48,628 nucleotides of DNA from Butyrivibrio hungatei NK4A153. Lineage in GTDB: Bacteria; Bacillota; Clostridia; Lachnospirales; Lachnospiraceae. Positions within the stretch are counted from its first letter, which is position 1, and every line of letters starts with the position of its first letter. The position numbers and the translations under genes were made by a program. The DNA is taken from positions 1 through 48,628 of the forward strand of contig NZ_AUJY01000020.1 of the NCBI RefSeq assembly GCF_000424465.1, in the 5' to 3' direction. Below are positions 1 through 7,756 of this stretch, piece after piece. The notes under the pieces were generated by a model that saw only the letters and a program-made list of their open reading frames with translations, made no database searches and was not told the origin of the DNA.

Positions 1-18
1 TTGTCAAACGGCGAATTG
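1..18 (+). repeat. Left terminal inverted repeat of the transposon
   Basis: The sequence TTGTCAAACGGCGAATTG matches the reverse complement of 3242-3259 at 13 of 18 bases, including the terminal TGTCA and the CGGC core. A partial direct copy (GCAAATTGA) lies at 34-42. Confidence 0.55.
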
Positions 19-126
19 AGAGCGGGGGTTATTGCAAATTGATTTCTGCGATTTCTCCGCTTGAACGGCGCAGTCTTTTCGCTAACAGCATGATTCTGAC
101 GGTGTAGCGGCACGCTATTCGCGGGT

Positions 127-162
127 TTATTTCAGCATAGGAAAAATCCTTTATTGAAATAA
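127..162. repeat. Nested inverted repeat near the transposon left end
   Basis: TTATTTCA at 127-134 is perfectly complementary to TGAAATAA at 155-162. A second palindrome, AGGA-AAAA-TCCT, sits in its centre at 139-150. It lies between the left terminal repeat and the terminator of the transposition operon. Its role is unknown; it may be part of a transposase recognition region or a second termination hairpin. Confidence 0.4.
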
Positions 163-183
163 GGCTGCGGAAACCACAGCCTT
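161..183 (-). terminator. Terminator of the transposition operon
   Basis: On the minus strand, AAGGCTG and CAGCCTT form a perfect 7-bp stem that is extended inwards by GG/CC around a TTT loop and followed by a TTATTTC run. It lies 22 bases downstream of the ATPase stop codon. Confidence 0.6.
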
Positions 184-204
184 GCTCATTGAAAATTTAA
201 TACC

Positions 205-1011
205 TTATCCGAGATTCTGATTGTTTACAGCAGCAAGGATTATATCAGTATCAATACTTTTTTTATCCTGCTGGGAACCGATTACAAGAGCATCGCTCAT
301 AAGATTATCGATCAGCCTTGGATTTCCATGTGTATGGCTTGCCACGGCGCGGAGTGCCGATTCGTCGATTATTGCTTTAGAGCTTCCGGCGCAGTTCAAC
401 TTGTGAACGACATAACTCATTACTTCATCATCTGTAAGCCCTTGATAATTATAGTGTATAGTTATCCTTTGACGGAGAGCTTCGTGGATCTGCTTGCGGA
501 GTATGTCATTTAAATGAGATTCTCCACAAAGGATGAGTGTGAAGCAGTTGACGGAATCGTAGCCGTAATTCATCAGCATCTTGATGTCATTAAAGATTCC
601 GTTTGAAAGATACTGCGCTTCATCTATGGCAAGAAGGAGCGGTTGCCGTTTTTCGTGGTACAGATAGTAGATCTGTTCTTGGATGGCTTTAAACATGGCG
701 GTTTTGCCACCTTTTTCACTAACACCCAGGATTATACAGAGCTGTTTATAAAAGTCGGCAACGCTGATTGTTGAAAGACAGATGTATTCCATATGGTGAA
801 GATTTGGATTGAGGCTTTTTGCAAAACAACGCAGGCAGTAAGATTTTCCCATCCCTGGGCTTGCGGTAAAAAGCCCGATTCCACGGACATCTTTTAAGAC
901 ATTGAGTCTTGACGTCATTTCATCGAAATCCTTTGAACGAAAACAGTCTTTTTCAGAAATCTGTTGTTTGTCAAAAGGGTTGAATGCAAGTGAATAATAG
1001 TCATTATACAT
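205..1011 (-). CDS. ExeA/TniB-like AAA ATPase of the transposon
   Basis: This 268-residue AAA+ ATPase has a Walker A motif SPGMGKS at residues 51-57, a Walker B motif LLAIDEAQ near 126-133, and a C-terminal helical region with the HGNPRLIDNL motif common in ExeA/TniB/IstB-like proteins. In Mu, Tn7, Tn5053 and IS21, the partner ATPase of the transposase selects or activates target DNA, and that role is inferred here. Its start codon overlaps the end of the transposase gene by 8 bases, so the two are translationally coupled. No frameshift or missing motif is seen, so it could be functional. Confidence 0.88.
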   Translation of the reverse strand: MYNDYYSLAFNPFDKQQISEKDCFRSKDFDEMTSRLNVLKDVRGIGLFTASPGMGKSYCLRCFAKSLNPNLHHMEYICLSTISVADFYKQLCIILGVSEKGGKTAMFKAIQEQIYYLYHEKRQPLLLAIDEAQYLSNGIFNDIKMLMNYGYDSVNCFTLILCGESHLNDILRKQIHEALRQRITIHYNYQGLTDDEVMSYVVHKLNCAGSSKAIIDESALRAVASHTHGNPRLIDNLMSDALVIGSQQDKKSIDTDIILAAVNNQNLG

Positions 1012-2272
1012 TGGAATCTCCTAACTTCGAATAATCAATGGTGGGACCATTGTTGCGTTTTGTATGACAGTTCTCAACTTTGTTCGTAGGACGTATCGGA
1101 TAATGCTCTTTTTCGAAAAGGATGAACGCAGAATCCATTTCTCCCGGACGAAAACGTATCTCGACTTTCATGTCAATGAACTGCATTGGGACGTCATAGG
1201 ATACTTTTCCGAAGGAAACAGTTGCATCTTTTCGCACCTTACGAATGATACGGTTTAAGAAGCATTCATCAAGCCATTCGCGGGACTTGGGGGACTGAAC
1301 ATTTTTTACTGAAGCCTGATACCTTTCAAAAGGAGTACAGTTTATGCCTGTATGGAGTGTTGTATTGTAGCTGCGAATATATTCAGCAAAAAGTGTATTG
1401 AACTCCTCAAGGGATGAAATGGAATCCATATCGAGTCCATAGAGCCAACGCTCTTTGGTGGTTCTCCAAAATCTTTCTATTTTGGCTTTGCTTGCACCGT
1501 CGCGAACTTTTGTATGAAGGAGAACGGTACCGATAGAGCCACAGATTAGAGAAAGCTGGTCGTTCGAATAAGGGCCGCCGTTATCGGTGTAAAGCTTAGC
1601 AGGAATTCCGTATGTTGCGACAGCATTCTTGAATACAGACTGGAAGTTTGCGGCAGAGTCATTGTAAAAGAGTTTTCCGCCGACTATAAGTCTTGAATGA
1701 TCGTCAATGATACATATGGCATAGACACGATGTGATTTTCCGTCCTCTGTTATGTAAGGGAAGTAGCAGGTATCTGTTTGCCACATCTTCCCGAATGAGT
1801 CTTCCTCAAAAGCTTTGCGGTCTCGAATATTTGGGTTGCGGGCAGATTTTAGATCATTGTTCTTGATAAAGCGTTGTACAGAGCAGACGTTTACAGTTGC
1901 AGGAATGAATCCGTTCTGTATGAGCTGCGCATGAATCTGAGTAGCGTTTAGCCGGGGGAAGTCTTGTTTGAGACGAAAAATCTCTTCTATTGCAGTGTCT
2001 GTGAGTACACGGGTGCATCCTTTATCGCAACGTTCAGATGGCAACAGAGCATCGTAGCCATAACGCTGGTAGTTTGATACCCACTTTTCGAGGGTTTTAT
2101 ATTTGATTTCTTTTACGGTGCCATCCGGAAAAGTGAGCGGCTTTTCCGTTACTCTTTTGTAATAAGCTGTTCTTGAGGCGTCAGGAAACAGACCCTGGAT
2201 CACCGGGGCAATCAGAGCGAAACGGAATTGAGCAATCTCAGTTGCAGTTGATAGTTTTTTTGTATCGTTCAT
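1004..2272 (-). CDS. DDE (rve integrase core) transposase
   Basis: A 422-residue transposase with an RNase H-fold integrase core. The catalytic triad is visible as D167 (WQTDTCY), D230 (YTDNGG) and E266 (AKIERFW). The N-terminal 150 residues carry HTH-like segments (KYKTLEKWVSNYQRYG) that should bind the transposon ends. A C-terminal mu-transposase-type beta domain follows at about 330-420. It catalyses strand transfer and is expected to work with the overlapping downstream ATPase. A start with AGGAGG-type ribosome binding sequence is present just upstream (minus-strand reading of 2281-2287). The gene is intact. It could be assigned to a Tn5053/Tn552-like family; the exact IS family cannot be settled by eye. 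Confidence 0.92.
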   Translation of the reverse strand: MNDTKKLSTATEIAQFRFALIAPVIQGLFPDASRTAYYKRVTEKPLTFPDGTVKEIKYKTLEKWVSNYQRYGYDALLPSERCDKGCTRVLTDTAIEEIFRLKQDFPRLNATQIHAQLIQNGFIPATVNVCSVQRFIKNNDLKSARNPNIRDRKAFEEDSFGKMWQTDTCYFPYITEDGKSHRVYAICIIDDHSRLIVGGKLFYNDSAANFQSVFKNAVATYGIPAKLYTDNGGPYSNDQLSLICGSIGTVLLHTKVRDGASKAKIERFWRTTKERWLYGLDMDSISSLEEFNTLFAEYIRSYNTTLHTGINCTPFERYQASVKNVQSPKSREWLDECFLNRIIRKVRKDATVSFGKVSYDVPMQFIDMKVEIRFRPGEMDSAFILFEKEHYPIRPTNKVENCHTKRNNGPTIDYSKLGDSNV

Positions 2273-2340
2273 AATTCTTTACCTCCTATGGTTGCATCAT
2301 AGATGAGGCAAGAGGGGATTACCATTCCCGTGTCGTGTGA

Positions 2341-2949
2341 TTACGGGCAATTGAAATCCGGAGGAGATTTGCTCCGCGGCAAGTGCGTTGGATTTTTGTG
2401 TGATTGCAAAAAAGACATGCCTGTTTTCTGCAAAAAAGACAATGCATGGGAGGAGTATGGAGCAAGAAAGGCGAGCTCCACCAATGAAGCAAAGAAGGTC
2501 TGCTCTAAAGTTTTTAAAAGCCCTTGCCATTCAAGCCGATGTTTTTTATAGAGATCTTTCCAGCGATAGAGTGTTGATGGAGAAATCCCAAAGCGATCAC
2601 AGAGATTTGAAACGGTATAACGCTTCATGGCGTATTCTGTGAGAACACGGAGGATGAAGAAAAGACTATAAGAATCATATGGGATTATAGGATCTGGAAG
2701 AATGGCATGCGTACAGCCACAGGAACACTTTACACGTACAATCTCAATCGTAGATGAGACGGGCTTGCCCTTTATAAAGTCCACAACATAACGATTATAC
2801 TTGGCAAAGCTATTGCAATCGCCGGTACGCCCGCATGAAGGACACTTTGTTTTCTTTGGCTTGAACGATGTCATAAAAGAATCAAACAGAGTTTTTGTTG
2901 AATTTTTTTGTCGGATAAGGTTGCATTTTAATTGATTCTCTCGTATCAT
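2341..2949 (-). CDS. DUF6431-type zinc-finger/HTH protein of the transposon
   Basis: A 202-residue protein with an N-terminal zinc-ribbon-like cluster (CPSCG at residues 36-40, then CSCGC at 75-79) and a helix-turn-helix segment (DRFGISPSTLYRWK, about 118-131). I recognise it as the DUF6431 type often found next to Lachnospiraceae transposases. It probably binds DNA, either the transposon ends or the operon promoter; its real role is unknown. It is upstream of the transposase gene on the same strand, separated by about 70 bases. The C-terminal 45 residues are hydrophobic and less typical, and I cannot exclude a 3' alteration. Confidence 0.7.
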   Translation of the reverse strand: MIRENQLKCNLIRQKNSTKTLFDSFMTSFKPKKTKCPSCGRTGDCNSFAKYNRYVVDFIKGKPVSSTIEIVRVKCSCGCTHAILPDPIIPYDSYSLFFILRVLTEYAMKRYTVSNLCDRFGISPSTLYRWKDLYKKHRLEWQGLLKTLEQTFFASLVELAFLAPYSSHALSFLQKTGMSFLQSHKNPTHLPRSKSPPDFNCP

Positions 2950-3210
2950 AACAAGGCGATTCTTAAGATGACTGTTTATGCACAGGCAACCATTAATTAG
3001 GACTTAGATCCTGCACAGGACCTGTTTACAGCGCTTAAGTTTGGTTATGAGGGAGAACGGATCTTTGGTCGGATGGGTTCTTCCTCTTTTTATTTAGTCA
3101 ATAAACAACAGGAAAAACTATACAGTATTAAGACTACAGATACAAGAAAAAAGCGTGCCGTAAAAAACAGCACGATAGTGATAGATAAGAAACAAAAAAA
3201 ACGATTTTAA
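2941..3210 (+). pseudogene. Possible decayed reading frame inside the transposon right end
   Basis: One plus-strand frame reads continuously from an ATG at 2968 through an in-frame TAG at 2998-3000 and then for 69 further sense codons to a TAA at 3208-3210. The post-stop peptide begins DLDPAQDLFTALKFGYEGE and ends in a lysine-rich tail, which looks protein-like rather than random. No start codon with a ribosome binding site exists for the part after TAG. It may be the tail of a cargo gene or of an older element. I do not recognise the family, and coding is uncertain. Confidence 0.25.
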
Positions 3211-3241
3211 TATGCGTTGGAATTGCGGGCGGATGGAAAGT

Positions 3242-3259
3242 TAATTTGCCGCGTGACAC
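3242..3259 (-). repeat. Right terminal inverted repeat of the transposon
   Basis: Read on the minus strand this is GTGTCACGCGGCAAATTA. It shares TGTCA, CGGC and AATT with the left end at identical spacing, in inverted orientation. This places the right boundary of the element about 290 bases beyond the start of the zinc-finger gene. Confidence 0.55.
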
Positions 3260-3398
3260 TAAATTTTCTGGTGGATTCAATAATCTCCCATAAATACCGT
3301 ATAATGAATCTGAATTACAGAATATATTTTTAGTGTCATACTTGTGTTGCCTAATTAAACCAGTAGACAACATTTTTGGTGTCTATAGATAATATGAA

Positions 3399-3457
3399 GT
3401 GACCTCACATTTGTAGCAATGTGGATTTAGGGATTACCACATACAAAGGGAGGTCAC
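3399..3457. repeat. Nested, mutually exclusive inverted repeats
   Basis: GTGACCTC at 3399-3406 is perfectly complementary to GAGGTCAC at 3450-3457. Inside it, CACATT (3406-3411) can pair with AATGTG (3418-3423), while ATGTGG (3419-3424) can instead pair with CCACAT (3438-3443). A Shine-Dalgarno-like GGGAGG lies in the outer 3' arm, but no reading frame follows at a proper distance. It could be an orphan leader left by a lost gene or a short element end. Confidence 0.45.
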
Positions 3458-3577
3458 CATAAATAGAATAATCAAATCGGAATGGTTGCTTATAGTTCAA
3501 ACTACACAGTGTGTGCTATTATTTTATATTTTTTTTATAAAAATATTTATATACGTTTTATTGATAGTGGGTTTTTG

Positions 3578-3586
3578 TGTTATAAT
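3578..3586 (+). promoter_or_regulatory. Extended -10 promoter for the secreted Ser-rich protein
   Basis: TGTTATAAT is a perfect extended -10 element. TTGATA lies only 14 bases upstream of the -10 hexamer, so the -35 contribution is doubtful. The start codon is 83 bases downstream, which leaves a leader of about 75 nucleotides. Confidence 0.55.
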
Positions 3587-3668
3587 TGTTTTTAGCTTGA
3601 AGTATTGGTTTGCATAATTTCGTAGAAACATTCAAAAAAGAATGATTTATGAAGGGAGACATAGTGTT

Positions 3669-4397
3669 ATGAATACTAAGTTGGTAAGAAAGATTCTAGC
3701 AGTAACTATGACGGCAACAATGCTTATTATGCCACTTACTGTAGGAGCTACTGATTCGGCAAGTGCACCGTCAGGTTCAACGAGTGCCGGCAGCTCATCG
3801 AAAGCTACAACGGTAAGTGCAACAGAAGCTTCTAAGGCTTCTTCATCAAAGGATTCATCGAGCAGTAAGGATTCTTCGAGTAATGAAGAGACTTCAACCG
3901 CTCAGGTTGCTACAACCAGTCAGGTTGCTGTTGGCGGAGCTGTAGTTAAGAATGAGCTTCCGGGTGCGTTCTTCGTTGCTCCCGCTTCTCCGATTGCCGG
4001 AATTGCAATCAGAGAGGGCGTTGGTGCGATTAAGTCAAAAGCTAGTCTTGCAGGCAATGAGACACCTTTCGTAAGGGCATATACAGTTGAGCGTAAATCC
4101 AGCCCTGCCGTTTATGCAAGTTTTGACGCTGCGGCTGCTACTGTTGGAGGAACGGTTGTAGGCGGTATCAATGTTGACCTTGGTAAGCTTACAGGCGGTA
4201 AGTTCACATCTCTTCCTGATGGCGTAACTGTTCCTGTGACAATCGGAATCAAGAATTTTGATCCTAACAAGACCTATTTTATCGTAAGAGTTGCTCCCGG
4301 TGGAGCTATTCAGATTATCCCTGTAACAGTTGAGAATGGCAGAGCTACATTCGAAATTACAGGTGGACTTGCAGGATATGGACTGCTCGTAAAATAA
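3669..4397 (+). CDS. Secreted Ser/Thr-rich protein of unknown function
   Basis: The start at 3669 is chosen because GGGAG at 3654-3658 is correctly spaced and because it puts a signal peptide (MNTKLVRKILAVT..., cleavage near VGA-TD at residue 26) at the N-terminus; an in-frame ATG at 3642 lacks a ribosome binding site. The 242-residue product has a low-complexity Ser/Lys/Thr linker at about 28-85 and a compact C-terminal domain at 90-242 rich in Gly/Val with beta-strand-like alternation (VTVPVTIGI, TYFIVRVAP). No sortase motif or membrane anchor is visible, so it is likely released or bound non-covalently. It is monocistronic, between its own promoter and terminator. I do not recognise a family. 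Confidence 0.85.
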   Translation: MNTKLVRKILAVTMTATMLIMPLTVGATDSASAPSGSTSAGSSSKATTVSATEASKASSSKDSSSSKDSSSNEETSTAQVATTSQVAVGGAVVKNELPGAFFVAPASPIAGIAIREGVGAIKSKASLAGNETPFVRAYTVERKSSPAVYASFDAAAATVGGTVVGGINVDLGKLTGGKFTSLPDGVTVPVTIGIKNFDPNKTYFIVRVAPGGAIQIIPVTVENGRATFEITGGLAGYGLLVK

Positions 4398-4418
4398 CAA
4401 GGAATAAAACATTTGGCC

Positions 4419-4446
4419 GGGAAATGACTCTTATGAGCCATTTCCC
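4419..4446 (+). terminator. Hairpin terminator after the secreted protein gene
   Basis: GGGAAATG-A-CTC and GAG-C-CATTTCCC pair around a TTAT loop with one internal mismatch. The following tract (GCTATTTATTT) is only moderately T-rich. Confidence 0.65.
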
Positions 4447-4477
4447 GCTATTTATTTACCGGTAAGTTGGGGGACGT

Positions 4478-6226
4478 ATGGGTAAAGAAGAGAATAGGCA
4501 TGATAGTATCCTAATGGTGGCGGTTATTGTTCTGGCTCTTGTTTGTCTATGTATGTATGGTATTCAGGGAATATTTGGGTTTTCTCTTTTTCCTGACGAA
4601 TTTGGCTATTGGGCAAGTGCTGCAGGATTCCTTGGATATGATTTCAGCGAAGTGTGTTCTATCAGTTCTTTTTATTCATTTGGATATTCTCTGATCCTTA
4701 TTCCTATTTTGAAGTTATTCTCAGATTCTATAATTGCATATAGGGCGGCTGTGGTAGTTAATCTTTTACTGCAGATTACTTCCTTTTTTATTCTGTGTAG
4801 AATAGCAAAAAAACTTTTTGCGGATACAACTAAGCTTTTGCAGATTATTTTGGCCGGAATGACGGTACTGTATTCGCCGTGGGTATTTTATACACAGATG
4901 ACTATGACAGAGGGGCTTCTTTTCTTCTGTTATACAGTTGTTGTGTACTTTATGATTTTGTATATTGAGAAGCCTTCAATTATAAGGGGTATTATAATCG
5001 CACTCGCTTCAATCTACATCTACTCGGTTCATATGAGAGCTGTAGGGATACTTGCTGCGGCTGGAATAACAATGATGGTCGTCGCATTTATAGGGATTAA
5101 GAGGTCAGATAATAGAGTGTTGCCAGCTACGGTTTTTGCAGCGATTGTACTGCTTATTGGCTTTATCATTTGTTTTAGTATCAAGGATAATGTCATAAAT
5201 AAGTTATATTCAAGTGGGACAGCTGACAAAACATATATTAATGATTATTCAGGGCAGGTTACCAGAGTACAAGAAATATTTAGTTTTGCAGGAATTGGCA
5301 GATTTTTCGCAAGCATGATTGGAAAAATCCTTTACCTTGGATGCGCAACTTTTGGAACTGCATATATAGGAATATATGCGCTAATCAGAAAGACTATAAA
5401 AAAAGATTTAAAAGCTTTTTTTATTCTTACAGCATCATTCATGCAGTTCATGGTAATGTGCATTTTTCTGATGAACAGTGCGGATCGTATTAATAATAGA
5501 TTTGACCTTTTTTTGCACGGAAGATACTTTGAGTTTGTAGTGCCGATAATGGCAATGATAGGAGTATATGAGTTATTAACGAGAGATAACTATATCAGAA
5601 AACTTGTTATCGCGGCCGGTATCATTATGGCAAGTGGCATTGCGTCTATTGTTATAGTTTCAGCTAATGAAGTTGGGATGAATGATCCGCATGTAATGAT
5701 GATGATAGGGATGAGCTATTTTCTCAATAGAGATGATTTTCATCCTATCCGCGTAATAATAATGAGTATAGTTTTTACGCTTATTATTATTGGCGTGATC
5801 ATTATAGGAATATATTTTTACAAAAAGAAGGGAAATGCTATTAACATCTGTATTGCGTATTTGCTTCTGATAGGACTTTCATATCATGCCTGCAATCATC
5901 TGATATATATATGCCAGTCGTATATTTATGGAGATATCCAGGTTGCTGATGAAATAACAAATTTACGCAATAACGGGCATAATGGTGATATAATACTGTT
6001 ATATGAGGGCGGGCTTGAGTATATAGATACCGTCCAGATGAGACTGCGAGATGAGCATATACATGTTGTATATGTTGATGATAGCTTTGATATAAGTGAT
6101 ATTTCTAAGGATAGTATGGTTTTGGTAGATTTTGAGAGTGGGTTAAAGGATAAGCTTTCAAGTATCTACGAAAAATATTGGGAGTCAGGACATTTTGATT
6201 TGTACTACAACATTTCAGAGAGGTGA
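4478..6226 (+). CDS. Multi-pass membrane protein, GT-C-like glycosyltransferase
   Basis: This 582-residue protein has about twelve hydrophobic segments and a short hydrophilic C-terminal domain (about residues 485-582). The first external loop carries PDEFGYW around residue 37-43, resembling the acidic D/E catalytic motif in loop 1 of GT-C-fold (ArnT/PMT-like) transferases that use polyprenyl-phosphate sugars. That assignment is inference from topology and motif. The neighbour that starts 4 bases after its stop codon is a polyprenyl-phosphate-type GT2, which would make the donor such an enzyme needs. The start follows a strong GGGGG(A) ribosome binding site. The alternative is a membrane transporter or polymerase of unknown kind. 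Confidence 0.65.
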   Translation: MGKEENRHDSILMVAVIVLALVCLCMYGIQGIFGFSLFPDEFGYWASAAGFLGYDFSEVCSISSFYSFGYSLILIPILKLFSDSIIAYRAAVVVNLLLQITSFFILCRIAKKLFADTTKLLQIILAGMTVLYSPWVFYTQMTMTEGLLFFCYTVVVYFMILYIEKPSIIRGIIIALASIYIYSVHMRAVGILAAAGITMMVVAFIGIKRSDNRVLPATVFAAIVLLIGFIICFSIKDNVINKLYSSGTADKTYINDYSGQVTRVQEIFSFAGIGRFFASMIGKILYLGCATFGTAYIGIYALIRKTIKKDLKAFFILTASFMQFMVMCIFLMNSADRINNRFDLFLHGRYFEFVVPIMAMIGVYELLTRDNYIRKLVIAAGIIMASGIASIVIVSANEVGMNDPHVMMMIGMSYFLNRDDFHPIRVIIMSIVFTLIIIGVIIIGIYFYKKKGNAINICIAYLLLIGLSYHACNHLIYICQSYIYGDIQVADEITNLRNNGHNGDIILLYEGGLEYIDTVQMRLRDEHIHVVYVDDSFDISDISKDSMVLVDFESGLKDKLSSIYEKYWESGHFDLYYNISER

Positions 6227-6230
6227 ACTG

Positions 6231-7232
6231 ATGAAGCTAATAATCCAGATACCATGTTATAACGAAGCAGAGACGTTGGAAGTCGCATTAAATGACCTTC
6301 CTACGCATATTGACGGGATTGATGAGATAGAGTATCTCATCATCAATGACGGAAGCCGGGATAATACTGTGGAAGTCGCCAAGAGATGGGGAGTTGACCA
6401 TATTGTTAACTTCAAACAAAATCAGGGACTTGCCAAGGGATTTATTGCCGGACTTGACGGATGTCTTCGATGCGGTGCCGATATTATTGTTAATACAGAC
6501 GCTGACGATCAGTATAAGGGCGCGGATATTGAGAAAATCGTGCGTCCTATCTTAAACGGAGATGCGGATATGGTAATAGGCGCAAGACCTATTGATGAGA
6601 CCGAGCATTTTTCGTATATCAAGAAGAAACTTCAGCATTTGGGAAGCTGGTCTGTAAGGCGGGCTTCCAATACAAATGTTCCCGATGCGCCGAGCGGATT
6701 CAGGGCATTTTCCAGAGAAGCTGCCATGAAGCTCAATGTAGTAAATGATTATACATATACACTTGAGACTATTGTGCAGGCGGGAAGAGAGAATATCCCT
6801 ATGATGAGTGTTCCGATAAGGACTAATGCGGAACTGCGTCCTTCAAGGCTTTTTAAGAGTATGTGGGGATATGTCAAGAAATCTATACTCACAATTTTAC
6901 GGGCATATGTTATGTATAAGCCGCTTAAGGCTTTTACGCTTATAAGTCTGCCTTTTATTTTCATTGGAACAGGAATTGGAGTAAGGTTTTTGTATTATGT
7001 TTCGGTAGGACGAAGCGGAGGACATATCCAGTCTCTGATACTTGGGTGCACGTTGATAATCATAGGATTTCTTATTTTTGTAATCGGAATACTGGCAGAT
7101 ACTATAGCATCGAATAGGCGTATCCTTCAGGATGTTCAGTTCCATGTTAAGAGTATTGAGTACGGTCGTGAACCACGAATGGAAGCACCGTTATTTACAG
7201 AAGAGAGAGAGGTTCTAAAGAGGATAAAATGA
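6231..7232 (+). CDS. Polyprenyl-phosphate-type GT2 glycosyltransferase
   Basis: A 333-residue family 2 glycosyltransferase. The start at 6231 is preferred over the in-frame ATG at 6195 because AGAGAGGTG lies just upstream and the GT-A fold begins immediately (IIQIPCYNEAETL). The nucleotide-binding and metal motifs are NDGSRD near residue 39 and TDADDQY near 89-95. Two C-terminal transmembrane helices (about 235-260 and 270-295) follow, as in GtrB/DPM-synthase-like enzymes that load a sugar onto undecaprenyl phosphate. It probably feeds the adjacent GT-C-like protein. The next gene overlaps its stop by 4 bases (ATGA), which indicates one operon. Confidence 0.88.
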   Translation: MKLIIQIPCYNEAETLEVALNDLPTHIDGIDEIEYLIINDGSRDNTVEVAKRWGVDHIVNFKQNQGLAKGFIAGLDGCLRCGADIIVNTDADDQYKGADIEKIVRPILNGDADMVIGARPIDETEHFSYIKKKLQHLGSWSVRRASNTNVPDAPSGFRAFSREAAMKLNVVNDYTYTLETIVQAGRENIPMMSVPIRTNAELRPSRLFKSMWGYVKKSILTILRAYVMYKPLKAFTLISLPFIFIGTGIGVRFLYYVSVGRSGGHIQSLILGCTLIIIGFLIFVIGILADTIASNRRILQDVQFHVKSIEYGREPRMEAPLFTEEREVLKRIK

Positions 7233-7756
7233 GTATGCGAAAGATTATTTATAGAAATATACGAATTGTAACGGCGTTTATGATATTGGTAAGTATGTTT
7301 TATTTTACAGGATATGAGGTATGTGCTTCTGAACAGCTGACAGGCGAAATGCAGTCTGTTTCTGCAAATACTGATGCATATGATTCAAAGAGTACTACGG
7401 GTAAGAAGGTTACGGTAAGTGCCGGTAGCACGGTATTGGTAGTTGGAGAAGAATCAGGATGGGTGCATATAGTATATAAAGGTGACGAATTATATATTAA
7501 GAAGGATAACAGTAGTAACCTTGTAGAACTACAAAACAGTGAAACTGCGCAGGAATTACAGGAACAGGCTCAGATTGACAAAGCGTGGACGGAGTCGTAT
7601 GTAGCTCAGATGAAGGCTGTAAGGAATGCCAGAATTTGGAGGATGATCATTATTCTCTTGATTGTTTCGGTAACATCTTATGTTGTTTTCAGTGGAATAA
7701 GACGTAATGCAGAAGCATCTAAGGAAAAGGCAAGCGAGACAAATGCGAATGGATAA
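7229..7756 (+). CDS. Membrane-anchored SH3-domain protein
   Basis: A 175-residue protein with an N-terminal signal/transmembrane segment (about 10-30), a bacterial SH3-like domain at roughly 40-95 (pattern VSAGSTVLVVGEESGWVHIVY), a short charged helix and a second transmembrane segment at about 137-157 with a positively charged cytoplasmic tail. SH3b domains often bind cell-wall peptides; the specific ligand here is unknown. It overlaps both neighbours, 4 bases upstream and about 11 bases downstream, and is thus embedded in the polysaccharide operon. It may position the assembly machinery at the wall, which is inference. Confidence 0.8.
   Translation: MSMRKIIYRNIRIVTAFMILVSMFYFTGYEVCASEQLTGEMQSVSANTDAYDSKSTTGKKVTVSAGSTVLVVGEESGWVHIVYKGDELYIKKDNSSNLVELQNSETAQELQEQAQIDKAWTESYVAQMKAVRNARIWRMIIILLIVSVTSYVVFSGIRRNAEASKEKASETNANG

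Larger units (their letters stand above)
1..3259. mobile_element. Three-gene DDE transposon with imperfect terminal inverted repeats
   Basis: The first 3.26 kb hold three minus-strand genes typical of a Tn5053/Tn7/Mu-like transposition module: a zinc-finger/HTH protein, an rve-fold DDE transposase and an AAA ATPase. Bases 1-18 and the reverse complement of 3242-3259 match at 13 of 18 positions and share the pattern TGTCA..CGGC.AATT, so they read as terminal inverted repeats. The GC(A/G)AATTGA part of the left end recurs at 34-42, which resembles the repeated transposase binding sites of this transposon class. No target duplication can be tested because the left end coincides with the window edge. 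The ends are my inference from pattern; the gene content is seen directly. Confidence 0.7.
3260..3668. other. Non-coding stretch with nested inverted repeats
   Basis: No convincing gene lies here. It is AT-rich and contains an isolated palindromic block at 3399-3457 and, close to its end, the promoter of the secreted protein gene. The 37-codon frame starting at 3482 has no ribosome binding site and is ignored. Confidence 0.6.

Noticed and set aside
2297..2551. Short frames on both strands over the end of the DUF6431 gene
   Set aside because: They overlap the DUF6431 gene and have no matching features or supporting start sites.
3134..3373. A 79-codon minus-strand frame crossing the transposon right end
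   Set aside because: It spans the proposed element boundary, is hydrophobic by chance in AT-rich DNA and lacks a ribosome binding site.
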